Assembly: GCA_003818285.1 (NCBI GenBank)
Contig: RPRB01000011.1
Location: 1-57,184, forward strand
Source of the DNA: Myxococcaceae bacterium
GTDB taxonomy: Bacteria > Myxococcota > Myxococcia > Myxococcales > Myxococcaceae
Length of the DNA stretch: 57,184 nt
Reading direction: 5' to 3'
This document shows, in pieces, positions 16,484 through 23,529 of this stretch. Numbering within the stretch: the stretch's first letter is position 1; every line of letters begins with the position of its first letter. The notes beneath the pieces are model-generated. The model saw nothing but the letters and a program-made list of their open reading frames with translations. It had not been told where the DNA came from and did not search any database. The translations under genes were made by a program, and so were the position numbers.

Positions 16484-17220
16484 CCGCCCCGGCGCGGCGA
16501 CTGATCATCAACGCCGACGACCTCGGCTACGACCCGGCGGTGAGCGAGGGCATCGTGCTCGCGATGCGTGGCGGGGTGGTGACCTCCTCGACCCTCATGG
16601 TGAATCTGCCCCACTCCGAGCACGGCGCCGCGCTCGCCCGGGGTCTCTCCGTGGGCCTGCACCTGAACCTGTCGCGGGGCACGCCGGTCTCGGAGCGCTT
16701 CCCGGCGTCGCTGCTACGCGCCGGCGCGTTCGACGAGGCGCTGGTGGGCTCGCTCTCGGCGGACGTGGTGGCCGAGGAGGCCGAGGCCCAGCTGGCCCGG
16801 GCCGAGGATCTGCTCGGCGGTCCTCCGACGCACGTGGACGTGCACCGGCATCTCCACCGCTTCGCGGCGGTGCTCGAGGCGGTGTGCCGCGTCGCCGGGA
16901 GCCGCGGGCTTCCGGTCCGAGCGCTCGACGAGGGGATGCGGGCCGAGCTCCGGCGGGCCGGCGTCCGGACCACCGACCACTTCGTGGGCGAGGCGAGCGG
17001 GGAAGCCTACTGGACCGAGCAGCGCTTCGCGGCGACGGTGGCCGCGCTCGCCGAGGGCACCACCGAGCTGATGTGCCACCCCGGGTACCCTCCCCGGGAG
17101 ACCCGGACCAGCTACGCGCTCCAGCGCGCGGTGGAGCTCGCGACCTTGACCTCGGCTGCCGCCCGCCAGGCGATCGTCGACGCCGGAGTCGCCCTCGGCA
17201 GCTTCGCCGACCTGGACTGA
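16480..17220 (+). CDS. ChbG/YdjC-family carbohydrate deacetylase
   Basis: A 246-residue YdjC/ChbG protein. Diagnostic motifs: INADDLGYD (metal-binding Asp pair, residues 10-18), VGLHLNLSRG, THVDVHRHLHRF (metal His pair) and MCHPGYPP. The family removes the acetyl group from chito-oligosaccharides or from N-acetylated sugars in cell-wall or hopanoid metabolism using a divalent metal. It has no signal peptide, so it is cytoplasmic. Its GTG start overlaps the kinase stop, suggesting kinase-linked control of sugar deacetylation; this is inference. The exact substrate is not readable. Confidence 0.9.
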   Translation: MTAPARRLIINADDLGYDPAVSEGIVLAMRGGVVTSSTLMVNLPHSEHGAALARGLSVGLHLNLSRGTPVSERFPASLLRAGAFDEALVGSLSADVVAEEAEAQLARAEDLLGGPPTHVDVHRHLHRFAAVLEAVCRVAGSRGLPVRALDEGMRAELRRAGVRTTDHFVGEASGEAYWTEQRFAATVAALAEGTTELMCHPGYPPRETRTSYALQRAVELATLTSAAARQAIVDAGVALGSFADLD

Positions 17221-17256
17221 TCGCCGCTCGCTCGGCACGGGGCCGGCCTCGGTGCT

Positions 17257-17634
17257 ATGGGCTCTCCAGCCATGGCAGCACCGAGCAAGAACCTCGAGAC
17301 CTTCCCCAACCCGTCGCCGGACCGCGACTACGAGATCGCGTTCGAGGTGCCGGAGTTCACCTGCCTCTGCCCGCTGACCGGCCAGCCCGACTTCGCGCAC
17401 TTCAAGATCCGCTACGTGCCGGACCAGACGTGCGTCGAGCTGAAGAGCCTGAAGCTCTACTTCTGGAGCTACCGCAACGAGGGCGCCTTCCACGAGGCGG
17501 TGACCAACCGGATCCGCGACGATCTGGTCGCAGCGCTCTCCCCGCGCTCGCTCACCGTGGTGGGCGACTGGTTCATTCGCGGGGGAATCAAGACGGTGGT
17601 GACGGTCAGCTACGAGAAGCGCGGCCGGGGGTAG
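17257..17634 (+). CDS. queF: NADPH-dependent 7-cyano-7-deazaguanine (preQ0) reductase QueF
   Basis: A 125-residue unimodular (short) QueF that reduces preQ0 to preQ1 in queuosine synthesis. The catalytic loop is [14 protein letters not shown], with Cys38 forming the thioimide and the following Asp as proton donor. The family signature [20 protein letters not shown] supplies substrate-binding Glu and His. Two ATGs are possible, 17257 and five codons later. QueC, which makes preQ0, is encoded at 38235-38924 on the other strand, so the pathway is split; queD and queE are not in the window. Confidence 0.96.
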   Translation: MGSPAMAAPSKNLETFPNPSPDRDYEIAFEVPEFTCLCPLTGQPDFAHFKIRYVPDQTCVELKSLKLYFWSYRNEGAFHEAVTNRIRDDLVAALSPRSLTVVGDWFIRGGIKTVVTVSYEKRGRG

Positions 17635-17665
17635 CAGCGCTCCCGTGCTCCGGCCTCGGAGACGG

Positions 17666-17884
17666 TCAGCGCTCGTCGAGCTTTCGTTCGGCCTCCTGCA
17701 TGCGCCGCTCGGTGTCCTGCTCGATGCGCCGGGTGGTCTCGCGGGTGCGGTCGAGCACCGCCTTCGGCTGGGAACGGCCCTCGGGATCCGGCCGCTCGGC
17801 GTCCACGACCCGGTTCAGCGCCCAGTAGGCGATGAACGCAACCACCGCGAGACCGAGCACGAGCGAGAGAAGCCGTCCGAGCAC
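17666..17884 (-). CDS. Small single-TM protein with charged helical tail
   Basis: A 72-residue protein with one N-terminal hydrophobic helix (residues 3-23), a short linker, and a strongly charged amphipathic helix (44-72) rich in Arg, Glu and Gln that could form a coiled coil. It has no recognised family. The start is GTG at 17884, 21 bases after the outer-membrane protein stop, so it is probably in the same Fur-box-controlled transcript. It could be a membrane adaptor for the larger protein. The size and the clear membrane-plus-helix layout argue for a real gene, though short high-GC frames are prone to false calls. Confidence 0.6.
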   Translation of the reverse strand: MLGRLLSLVLGLAVVAFIAYWALNRVVDAERPDPEGRSQPKAVLDRTRETTRRIEQDTERRMQEAERKLDER

Positions 17885-17905
17885 CGCCCCGAGGCTACCA
17901 CCGCC

Positions 17906-18706
17906 CTAGATGTGGAAGGAGAAGAGCAGCCGCGCCTGGAACCGCTCGTAGTCGGTCAGGACGTAGGTGCCCCCACCTTCCGACTTCTTGAAGGCCGGGA
18001 GCTGGGGAAGAACGGTGAAGGTCATCCACCAGCCGTCTCCCGAGTACGACACCACCGGACCGAGGAAGAACGCCGAATGCTCCCAGGTGCCCTCGGCGAT
18101 GATGTTCGCGTTCCTGGCCTCGACGCCGATCATGAACCGGGGGGTGAAGAACCAGCCCGCGGCGAGGAAGCCGTCCAGCTTCAGCTCCTTCTCCGTCTCG
18201 CCGATGCCGTACTCCCACTCGTGCTCGGCGACGAAGTTGGCGGCTAGGAGGAGCGGGCCGAACCGCTTGTCGATGATCAGCTTGCCCTCGAGCTCCAGCT
18301 CGTCCACGCCTCCGGTGATCTCTCCGTAGAGGGCGAACCCGATCCCGTCCGCCGCGTCGTCGAGCAGCCGCCACTTCCACTCGTTGCTCACCGAGACCTC
18401 GGTGCTCGTCGCCAGATGGCCGGTGCCGTCGTCCTGACCGACGGCGGTCAGGTTCACGTAGAACGAGGTCTGCAGCCCGGGGACCAGCCCGAGCTCGAAC
18501 TCCAGCCGTTCGTCGAAGCGGGTGTACCGGGTGTCCCGCCCGTTCCGGTACGTGGTCCAGACCTCGATCTCCTTCTCGCCCGGGGCGAGAACGGCGGCCT
18601 CGTAGGTGTACCCGAAGTGCCGATCGTTGGCCCGAGCGCTCAGCGGGATCGCGAGCACTCCGAGCAGGACCGCGAGCAGCAGGGCCGATGGCCAGTAGCG
18701 AGACAT
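17906..18706 (-). CDS. Outer-membrane barrel-like protein under a Fur-box-like site
   Basis: A 266-residue protein with a signal peptide (cleavage after SARA, about residue 25) and then many alternating strands with Trp, Tyr and Phe. Examples are HFGYTYEAAVLAPGEKEIE and GDGWWMTFTVLPQLP; it ends RLLFSFHI. The pattern fits a small outer-membrane barrel like those annotated DUF6662, an attribution from memory. ATG at 18706 is preferred over earlier in-frame codons because the signal peptide starts there and GGAGGGG lies upstream. The Fur-like palindrome at 18739-18757 lies 32 bases upstream, suggesting expression when iron is scarce. It lacks a TonB box and is too small to be a siderophore receptor. 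Confidence 0.75.
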   Translation of the reverse strand: MSRYWPSALLLAVLLGVLAIPLSARANDRHFGYTYEAAVLAPGEKEIEVWTTYRNGRDTRYTRFDERLEFELGLVPGLQTSFYVNLTAVGQDDGTGHLATSTEVSVSNEWKWRLLDDAADGIGFALYGEITGGVDELELEGKLIIDKRFGPLLLAANFVAEHEWEYGIGETEKELKLDGFLAAGWFFTPRFMIGVEARNANIIAEGTWEHSAFFLGPVVSYSGDGWWMTFTVLPQLPAFKKSEGGGTYVLTDYERFQARLLFSFHI

Positions 18707-18738
18707 GCAGGAGACCCCTCCAGGATTCTGGAGTCTTA

Positions 18739-18757
18739 TTTGAGAACGATTCTCAAA
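18739..18757. promoter_or_regulatory. Fur-box-like operator
   Basis: TTTGAGAA (18739-18746), CGA, TTCTCAAA (18750-18757): perfect 8-base arms around a 3-base centre. The TTGAGAAnnnTTCTCAA core closely matches known Fur boxes of the TGAGAATNATTCTCA type. It is AT-rich in a very GC-rich region and lies 32 bases upstream of the outer-membrane gene start, where it would overlap a promoter. This implies repression by Fe-Fur. A related Fur-family regulator (Zur, PerR) could instead bind. Confidence 0.75.
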
Positions 18758-19129
18758 GTCAAACTCGAACGACCTCCTGGCCAGGCGCCCGGCTCCGCCA
18801 ACCGCCGCGGCACCTCTCGCGGGCAACTGCGTTCCTCGTCGGCCTCCAGGCGAGTGCGCGCGAGGGCTGTTCGCTCACGTCAGGTTCGGCGACGAGCGGA
18901 TGTCCCTCGCCCCGAAGCAGCACCCGTGCAGAGCGCTCGAGGCCCAGCGCGCCCGCGAGCCAACGGCGCTGGCCCGGGCGGTGATCCCCGGAGGCGAAGG
19001 CGGCGGCGGCGACGCCGAGCGCAGTGGACTTTGCCGACAAGGGCCTTCCGTGTGCGCCGACCGAGGTTCCACCAGAGCCGGCTCGCGCCCGAGGTGCCCT
19101 GAAGCAGCGGCGGGGTAGGCTCCGGGCCG
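18758..19129. other. Intergenic stretch with no supported gene
   Basis: This 372-base region lies between the Fur-like site and the DUF4230 gene and is divergent. A 93-codon leftward frame with TTG start (18759-19040) exists, but its third-position GC is lower than neighbouring genes and it has no clear ribosome site. Rightward frames show no protein character. It may hold the promoter of the DUF4230 gene, but I recognise no boxes. Confidence 0.5.
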
Positions 19130-19768
19130 GTGGAAGCGACCACGCCCCGTGCCACGTCGTTCCGGACGGTCCTGCTCGTGCTCGCTGGCGGGGTGGTGGG
19201 CGCGGGCCTCGTCTGGGCGCTGTCGCATCGGCAGCCCGAGCCGGGCCTCCCCCCGGCCCCGCTGGTGGTGGATCGGATCCGCGAGGTGGCCCGGCTCGAG
19301 ACCCTCGACCTGCAGGTCTACAAGAAGATCTCCTTCGAGCCCGAGCCTACGCCCAGCGGAGCGCTGTGGAAGGACGTGCTGGCCTGGGCCAGGTCCTCGC
19401 TGTTCCCCTCCCGCGGACGGGCCATCGTGTTCGGGACGGTCCACCTCGGGCTCGATCTCTCGAAGCTGGACGCGCGGCGGCTGCGCATCCAGGGGAGCCG
19501 GATCGAGGTCGCTCTTCCGCCGCTGCAGGCGAAGGTCGAGCTGCGCCCGGGCGAGACGGAGATCATCTCCAGCAACCTCGACTCGGCCCAGACCGCGCAG
19601 CTGCTCGAGCTGGCGAAGGGGGCGTTCGAGCGCGAGGTAATGGCGGATCCCGCGCTGCAGGCGAGGGCGCGGGGCAGCGCGGAGCGAGCGCTCACCGGCT
19701 TGTTGATGTCGCTCGGGTTCCGCGAGGTGGTGTTCGTGGACGGACTCCGCCCCTCGGGCGCGGGCTGA
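19130..19768 (+). CDS. DUF4230 membrane-anchored protein
   Basis: A 212-residue protein with one N-terminal TM (residues 12-31) and a single extracytoplasmic domain. Family features are LVVDRIREVARLETLDLQV near the start, the central IVFGTVHLGLDLSKLD, and an IEVALPPLQAKVELRPGE strand pair, as in DUF4230. The role of the family is unknown; the domain is all beta with a helical tail (about 150-200). The start is GTG at 19130. It stands alone; the ABM gene begins 107 bases later. Confidence 0.82.
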   Translation: MEATTPRATSFRTVLLVLAGGVVGAGLVWALSHRQPEPGLPPAPLVVDRIREVARLETLDLQVYKKISFEPEPTPSGALWKDVLAWARSSLFPSRGRAIVFGTVHLGLDLSKLDARRLRIQGSRIEVALPPLQAKVELRPGETEIISSNLDSAQTAQLLELAKGAFEREVMADPALQARARGSAERALTGLLMSLGFREVVFVDGLRPSGAG

Positions 19769-19875
19769 GATTCTGGCCTGCCCCGCCCTGCGCGAGCTGG
19801 CCTTGGCGCCAGACCAGCCCGACGACACCTTCAGGGCCTGCCGGCGGGAGGCCGGCTGCCGGAGGAGGTCCGCTC

Positions 19876-20169
19876 GTGGAGCTCGACGTGTTCGCCCGCT
19901 TTCATGCCGCCCCGGACCAGGAGGGCCGGATGGCCGAGGTGCTGCGCGAGCAGACCCGTGCCGTGCGCCTCGAGCCGGGATGCCTCTACATCCAGGGCTG
20001 CCGGTCGAAGAAGGACCCGTCCCGGTTCCTCCTCTTCTCGCGCTGGAGCGACGAGCCGGCCTTCCAGGTGCACGCGGACCTTCCGGCGACGGACCGCTTC
20101 ATCTCCACGATGGAGCAGCTCTCCGACCAGCCGGTGGACGTGCACCGGAGCTGGCCGGTCGACGGCTGA
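19876..20169 (+). CDS. Antibiotic biosynthesis monooxygenase (ABM) domain protein
   Basis: A 97-residue ferredoxin-like-fold protein of the ABM family. It shows the typical VFARFHAAPDQEGRMAEVL beginning, then EPGCLYIQGCRSKKDPSRFL and LFSRWSDEPAFQVHADLP. Members form dimers and include cofactor-free quinol monooxygenases and haem-degrading enzymes; many have no known substrate. The start is GTG at 19876, marked by GGAGGAGGT five bases upstream. The frame is open further upstream but shows no protein-like sequence. The 107-base gap before it contains a small GCCGGC/GCCGGC hairpin (about 19844-19860). Confidence 0.87.
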   Translation: MELDVFARFHAAPDQEGRMAEVLREQTRAVRLEPGCLYIQGCRSKKDPSRFLLFSRWSDEPAFQVHADLPATDRFISTMEQLSDQPVDVHRSWPVDG

Positions 20170-20192
20170 CGGTGTCTCCTTCGGCCTCGCCC

Positions 20193-20915
20193 TCAGCCCG
20201 TGCCCAGTCTCTGCAGCGTTCCGTCGGGCTGGAGCGCGAATCGACCCCGGATTCCGTCGGGTCCCGGCTCCACCGATTCCAGCAGCGCCACCGCGGAGGG
20301 ATCGAGCAGCGGCGCGACCAGCGCGAGCACCCGCCGGGCGAGCGACACCCGGTAAGGTCCGGCTCCCACGACCTCGAAGAGGCGCCGCCGCTGCTCCCGG
20401 CCGAGGAGGCGCGCCCCGTCCGCGCCGTCCGCCTCGCACAGCGCCCAGAGCCCGAGCGGCTCCGGCGACAGCCGCGGCTGCCCGCGATCGACGATCACCG
20501 GACGAGGCTCGGCCACGCGCGCCTCGAGGTGACTCCACGCTGCCCGGTCCACCGCCTCGAGCGAGACCCCGGCGCGGTCGGCGTCCACCGCCGTCCCGTT
20601 GCTCAGGTACGTGACCACCAGCCCCGCCGGGCCCTCTCGAGAGAGGATGCCGGGGGCAGCCGCGTCCGCCAGGCTCGGGACCACCTGCGCGAGAACGTCC
20701 TCCGTTCCCGGCCCCTCGTCGGTCCACGTCGCGCGCAGCCCGCCGTGCTCCCGGCCCGCCGCCCTGGAAGGGCCCGCTGCAAGGCGGCCGGCGAGCGCCT
20801 CGGCGAGAGCCCGCGTCTCCTCGTCGGCCGCGGTGCGCAGCCAGCGCATCTCCGCGTCGGAGAGGCGCTCTCCGCGCTGAACCCTGCGGCACAGCCGCTG
20901 GAGCCGGGCGTCCAT
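20193..20915 (-). CDS. Hypothetical protein, unrecognised
   Basis: A 240-residue protein with no signal peptide, membrane segment or motif I recognise. The N-terminal 45 residues are helical and charged (LQRLCRRVQRGERLSDAEM), a style seen in proteins with zinc-independent anti-sigma-like or small helical heads. The rest alternates Ala/Leu/Val with acidic residues. Codon use matches its neighbours. It starts with ATG at 20915 and is divergent from the isocitrate dehydrogenase gene across 64 bases, in which GATAG occurs in both orientations and may belong to the two promoters. It converges on the ABM gene. Confidence 0.65.
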   Translation of the reverse strand: MDARLQRLCRRVQRGERLSDAEMRWLRTAADEETRALAEALAGRLAAGPSRAAGREHGGLRATWTDEGPGTEDVLAQVVPSLADAAAPGILSREGPAGLVVTYLSNGTAVDADRAGVSLEAVDRAAWSHLEARVAEPRPVIVDRGQPRLSPEPLGLWALCEADGADGARLLGREQRRRLFEVVGAGPYRVSLARRVLALVAPLLDPSAVALLESVEPGPDGIRGRFALQPDGTLQRLGTG

Positions 20916-20979
20916 GGTCGATCGAACGGCTCCCCGACGCTATCACCCCTGACCCGGCGAGTTGCGATAGACAGGGCCA

Positions 20980-21984
20980 ATGACGGAACGACGCAAGGTC
21001 ACGCTCATCCCCGGCGACGGGATCGGTCCCGAGGTGATGTCCGCCACGGTCCGGGTCCTCGAGGCGCTGCAAGTGCCGCTGGAGTTCGAGCAAGGCGACG
21101 CGGGCTCCGAGGTCATCAGCAAGTACGGCACCAATCTCCCGCGGGAGACGCTGGACTCGGTGCTGCGGAACGGCGTGGCCCTGAAGTGCCCCACCGGCAC
21201 CCAGATCGGTGCCGGCCTCCCCTCGGCCAACGTCGCGCTGCGCAAGGGGCTGGACCTCTACGCCGCGCTCCGCCCGGTGCGTTCGGTGCCCAACGTGAAG
21301 ACCCGGTACGAGAACATCGACCTGGTCGTCGTCCGCGAGAACACCGAGAGCCTCTACACCGGCCTCGAGCACATCGTCGTCCCGGGCGTGGTGGAGAGCC
21401 TGAAGATCATCAGCGACAAGGCGAGCACCCGCATCGCTCGCTACGCCTTCGAGTACGCGCGCAAGAACGGGCGGAAGAAGATCACCGCGGTCCACAAGGC
21501 CAACATCATGAAGCTGTCGGACGGCCTCTTCCTCGACTGCTGCCGCAGGGTGGCGCGGGAGTTTCCCGAGGTGACCTACGAGGAGGTCATCGTCGACAAC
21601 ATGTGCATGCAGCTGGTGCGCAACCCCGAGCGGTACGACGTCCTGCTGATGGAGAACCTGTACGGAGACATCATCTCCGACCTCTGCGCCGGCCTGGTGG
21701 GCGGCCTGGGCGTGGTCCCTGGCGCCAACATCGGCGAGCGCACCGCGGTGTTCGAGGCCGTCCACGGCACCGCCCCGGACATCGCGGGGAAGAACTTCGC
21801 CAACCCGACGGCGCTGATGATGTCGACGGTGATGATGCTCGCCTGGCTCGGCCTCGATGAGGCCTCGCGCCGGTTCGATCGCGCGCTGATGCGGGTCTAC
21901 TCCGAGGGACGGGTCCGCACCCATGACCTCGGCGGCTCGGCGACCACCCGGGAGTTCACCGACGCGGTGATCGCCGCCCTGTAA
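20980..21984 (+). CDS. NAD-dependent isocitrate dehydrogenase
   Basis: A 334-residue beta-decarboxylating dehydrogenase. Motifs: LIPGDGIGPEV (6-19), the substrate loop RENTESLYTGLEH, YAFEYARKNGRKKITAVHKANIMK with the catalytic Lys, the Tyr/Asp region VDNMCMQL and LYGDIISD, and the NAD-binding loop EAVHGTAPDIAGKN. Length and RENTE-x-LYTGLEH favour the mitochondrial-like NAD isocitrate dehydrogenase (TCA cycle, isocitrate to 2-oxoglutarate) rather than isopropylmalate or homoisocitrate dehydrogenase, although those paralogues are close. Ser stands where many have Gly or Asp after RENTE. No leucine genes are nearby, which supports the TCA assignment. A hairpin (22000-22048) follows. Confidence 0.87.
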   Translation: MTERRKVTLIPGDGIGPEVMSATVRVLEALQVPLEFEQGDAGSEVISKYGTNLPRETLDSVLRNGVALKCPTGTQIGAGLPSANVALRKGLDLYAALRPVRSVPNVKTRYENIDLVVVRENTESLYTGLEHIVVPGVVESLKIISDKASTRIARYAFEYARKNGRKKITAVHKANIMKLSDGLFLDCCRRVAREFPEVTYEEVIVDNMCMQLVRNPERYDVLLMENLYGDIISDLCAGLVGGLGVVPGANIGERTAVFEAVHGTAPDIAGKNFANPTALMMSTVMMLAWLGLDEASRRFDRALMRVYSEGRVRTHDLGGSATTREFTDAVIAAL

Positions 21985-21999
21985 CTCCAGACCTCCGGT

Positions 22000-22048
22000 T
22001 GCAGACAGACCGGCAGGAGCAACTTCCGCTCCGGCTGCGGTGTCTGCA
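22000..22048 (+). terminator. Long imperfect hairpin after isocitrate dehydrogenase
   Basis: TGCAGACA (22000-22007) and TGTCTGCA (22041-22048) are a perfect 8-base inverted repeat. Within it GGAGC and GCTCC pair again, making a two-part stem with internal loops. It begins 16 bases past the isocitrate dehydrogenase stop and ends 26 bases before the acyltransferase start. It could be a terminator without T-run or a 5'-leader structure of the next gene. Confidence 0.4.
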
Positions 22049-22074
22049 TCTTCCGGACGTCCTCTTCCTCGCAC

Positions 22075-23136
22075 GTGAGTCCTTCGACCCTTCCGCCCTC
22101 CAAGCGTCGTGACCCCTGGCTGGACGCCGTCCGCGGCGCATCCGTGGTGGCGATGGTCTTCGGCCACACCCTCGACCTCACCCTCGAGGATCGGCTCCGT
22201 GACCTTCCGCTGGTCGGGCTCTACTGGTCCTTTCGGGGGCTCACCGCGCCGCTGTTCCTGGTGGCGGCCGGCTGGGCGCTGGCCTCCTCCCTGCGCTTGA
22301 CCGACGCGGACACGGTGGGCCGGCGCCTCCGCCGGGCGGGGCTGGTTCTGGCGCTCGGGTACGGCCTGCACTGGCCCGGCCTCTCCGCCGCGCAGGCCAT
22401 GGCCGAGGACGGCACGCTCTGGCCGCACCTGCTCGCCTTCGACGCCCTTCCCTGCATCGGCTGGTCGATCGTGGCCGGCGTGCTGCTCCTCTCGCTGCTC
22501 CCCCGCACGCCGGGCCGGGTCGGAGCGCTCGGGGTGCTGGCGCTCTGGATTCCCTTCGTCGCCACGGTGAGCTGGCCGGTGGCCCTGGACGCCGGATGGC
22601 TCTGGCGGGGGTTGCTCGGCCATCCGGAGGCGCACTTCCCGCTGGTTCCCTGGTCGGCGTTCTTCTTCCTCGGCGGAGCGCTGGCGATCGGGGTTCCAAT
22701 CCTCCGGCTTTCCCGCCACCGGACCATGGCCCTCCTGCTCGCCGGAGCGCTCCTGCTGCTCCTGCTCGAGCAGACCGGGCTCGAGGACTGGTCCGTGAGC
22801 TCGCCCTGGCCGACGTTCTACCGGATGGGCCAGGCCCTGCTGGCGCTCGGGTTCCTCTCGGCGCTGCCCGTGTTCCGGATTCCGGGGCTGGTCAGCCTGG
22901 GACGGAGCTCGCTCGGGGTCTACGTGGCGCATCTGGTCCTGCTCTTCGGCTGGGCCGGAGACGAGGGGCTGGTCACGCGATGGGCCCACCAGCTGTCGTT
23001 CCCGGAGGCGCTCGCGCTCGCCGCGGCCGTGCTGGCAGCGGCGATGGCGATGGCCCAGGGCGTGCCGGCGGCGCTGAGGTGGCTGGAGGAGAAGGCCGCG
23101 CCGCGGTGGGAGCAGCCGTCGGGCGAGCCCGGCTGA
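22075..23136 (+). CDS. Membrane acyltransferase, heparan-glucosaminide-acetyltransferase-like (DUF1624)
   Basis: A 353-residue integral membrane protein with about ten hydrophobic segments. The N-terminal RDPWLDAVRGASVVAMVFGHT motif is characteristic of the acyltransferase-3/DUF1624 clan: an Arg-Gly turn followed by a TM ending in His. A later signature is SLGRSSLGVYVAHLVLLFGWA. Such proteins transfer acyl groups to sugars across a membrane. The substrate is unknown. It starts with GTG at 22075, though an internal start is possible. It stands alone, converging on the SUI1 gene. Confidence 0.8.
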   Translation: MSPSTLPPSKRRDPWLDAVRGASVVAMVFGHTLDLTLEDRLRDLPLVGLYWSFRGLTAPLFLVAAGWALASSLRLTDADTVGRRLRRAGLVLALGYGLHWPGLSAAQAMAEDGTLWPHLLAFDALPCIGWSIVAGVLLLSLLPRTPGRVGALGVLALWIPFVATVSWPVALDAGWLWRGLLGHPEAHFPLVPWSAFFFLGGALAIGVPILRLSRHRTMALLLAGALLLLLLEQTGLEDWSVSSPWPTFYRMGQALLALGFLSALPVFRIPGLVSLGRSSLGVYVAHLVLLFGWAGDEGLVTRWAHQLSFPEALALAAAVLAAAMAMAQGVPAALRWLEEKAAPRWEQPSGEPG

Positions 23137-23154
23137 GGCTCGCCTCCCCCCGGT

Positions 23155-23529
23155 TCACCCCACGGAGATCTGCGACACCCCGCGCGCCTCGAGCCAGGCC
23201 CGTACCCGGGACCGCTGGTCACCCTGGAGCACGAGGCTGTCGCCCTCGAGCGTGCCCCCGCACCCGAGGGCCTGCTTCATCGCCAGCAGCCACTCGTCGC
23301 GCTCGCGGGGGGACAGAGCGAGCTGCTCGACCACCGTGGCCTCCTTGCCACCGCGTCCCTTGCGCTCGTAGCGCACGACCGCCCGCGACGGACCCTTCGG
23401 CGGCGAGGGGCGCACGGGCTCGGGGCGTGGGTGCGCGGGCAAGGAGCCACGCAGCGAGCCCAGCGCGGCGAACGCCGTGTTGAACGGGCCCGGTTCCTCG
23501 TTCAAGGGCGGCGACTTCTTCCCCTTCAC
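23155..23529 (-). CDS. SUI1/eIF1-like translation factor (YciH family)
   Basis: A 124-residue protein with a 45-residue Pro-rich, poorly ordered head and a SUI1 domain (about 48-124). Key parts are VVRYERKGRGGKEATVVEQL, MKQALGCGGTLEGDSLVLQG and VRAWLEARGV. Bacterial YciH proteins resemble eukaryotic eIF1 and can affect start-codon fidelity in vitro; the in vivo role is unclear. It starts with GTG overlapping the VKOR-DsbA stop (GTGA, 23526-23529), so it is coupled to that gene. The pairing with a disulfide-forming membrane protein has no obvious functional link. Confidence 0.92.
   Translation of the reverse strand: MKGKKSPPLNEEPGPFNTAFAALGSLRGSLPAHPRPEPVRPSPPKGPSRAVVRYERKGRGGKEATVVEQLALSPRERDEWLLAMKQALGCGGTLEGDSLVLQGDQRSRVRAWLEARGVSQISVG

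Noticed and set aside
18759-19040. 93-codon leftward frame beside the Fur-like site
   Set aside because: TTG start with no good ribosome site, lower third-position GC than neighbours, and no recognisable feature; left as intergenic.
20980-21984. 3-isopropylmalate dehydrogenase (leuB)
   Set aside because: The RENTE-x-LYTGLEH loop and length fit NAD isocitrate dehydrogenase better, and no leucine genes are near.
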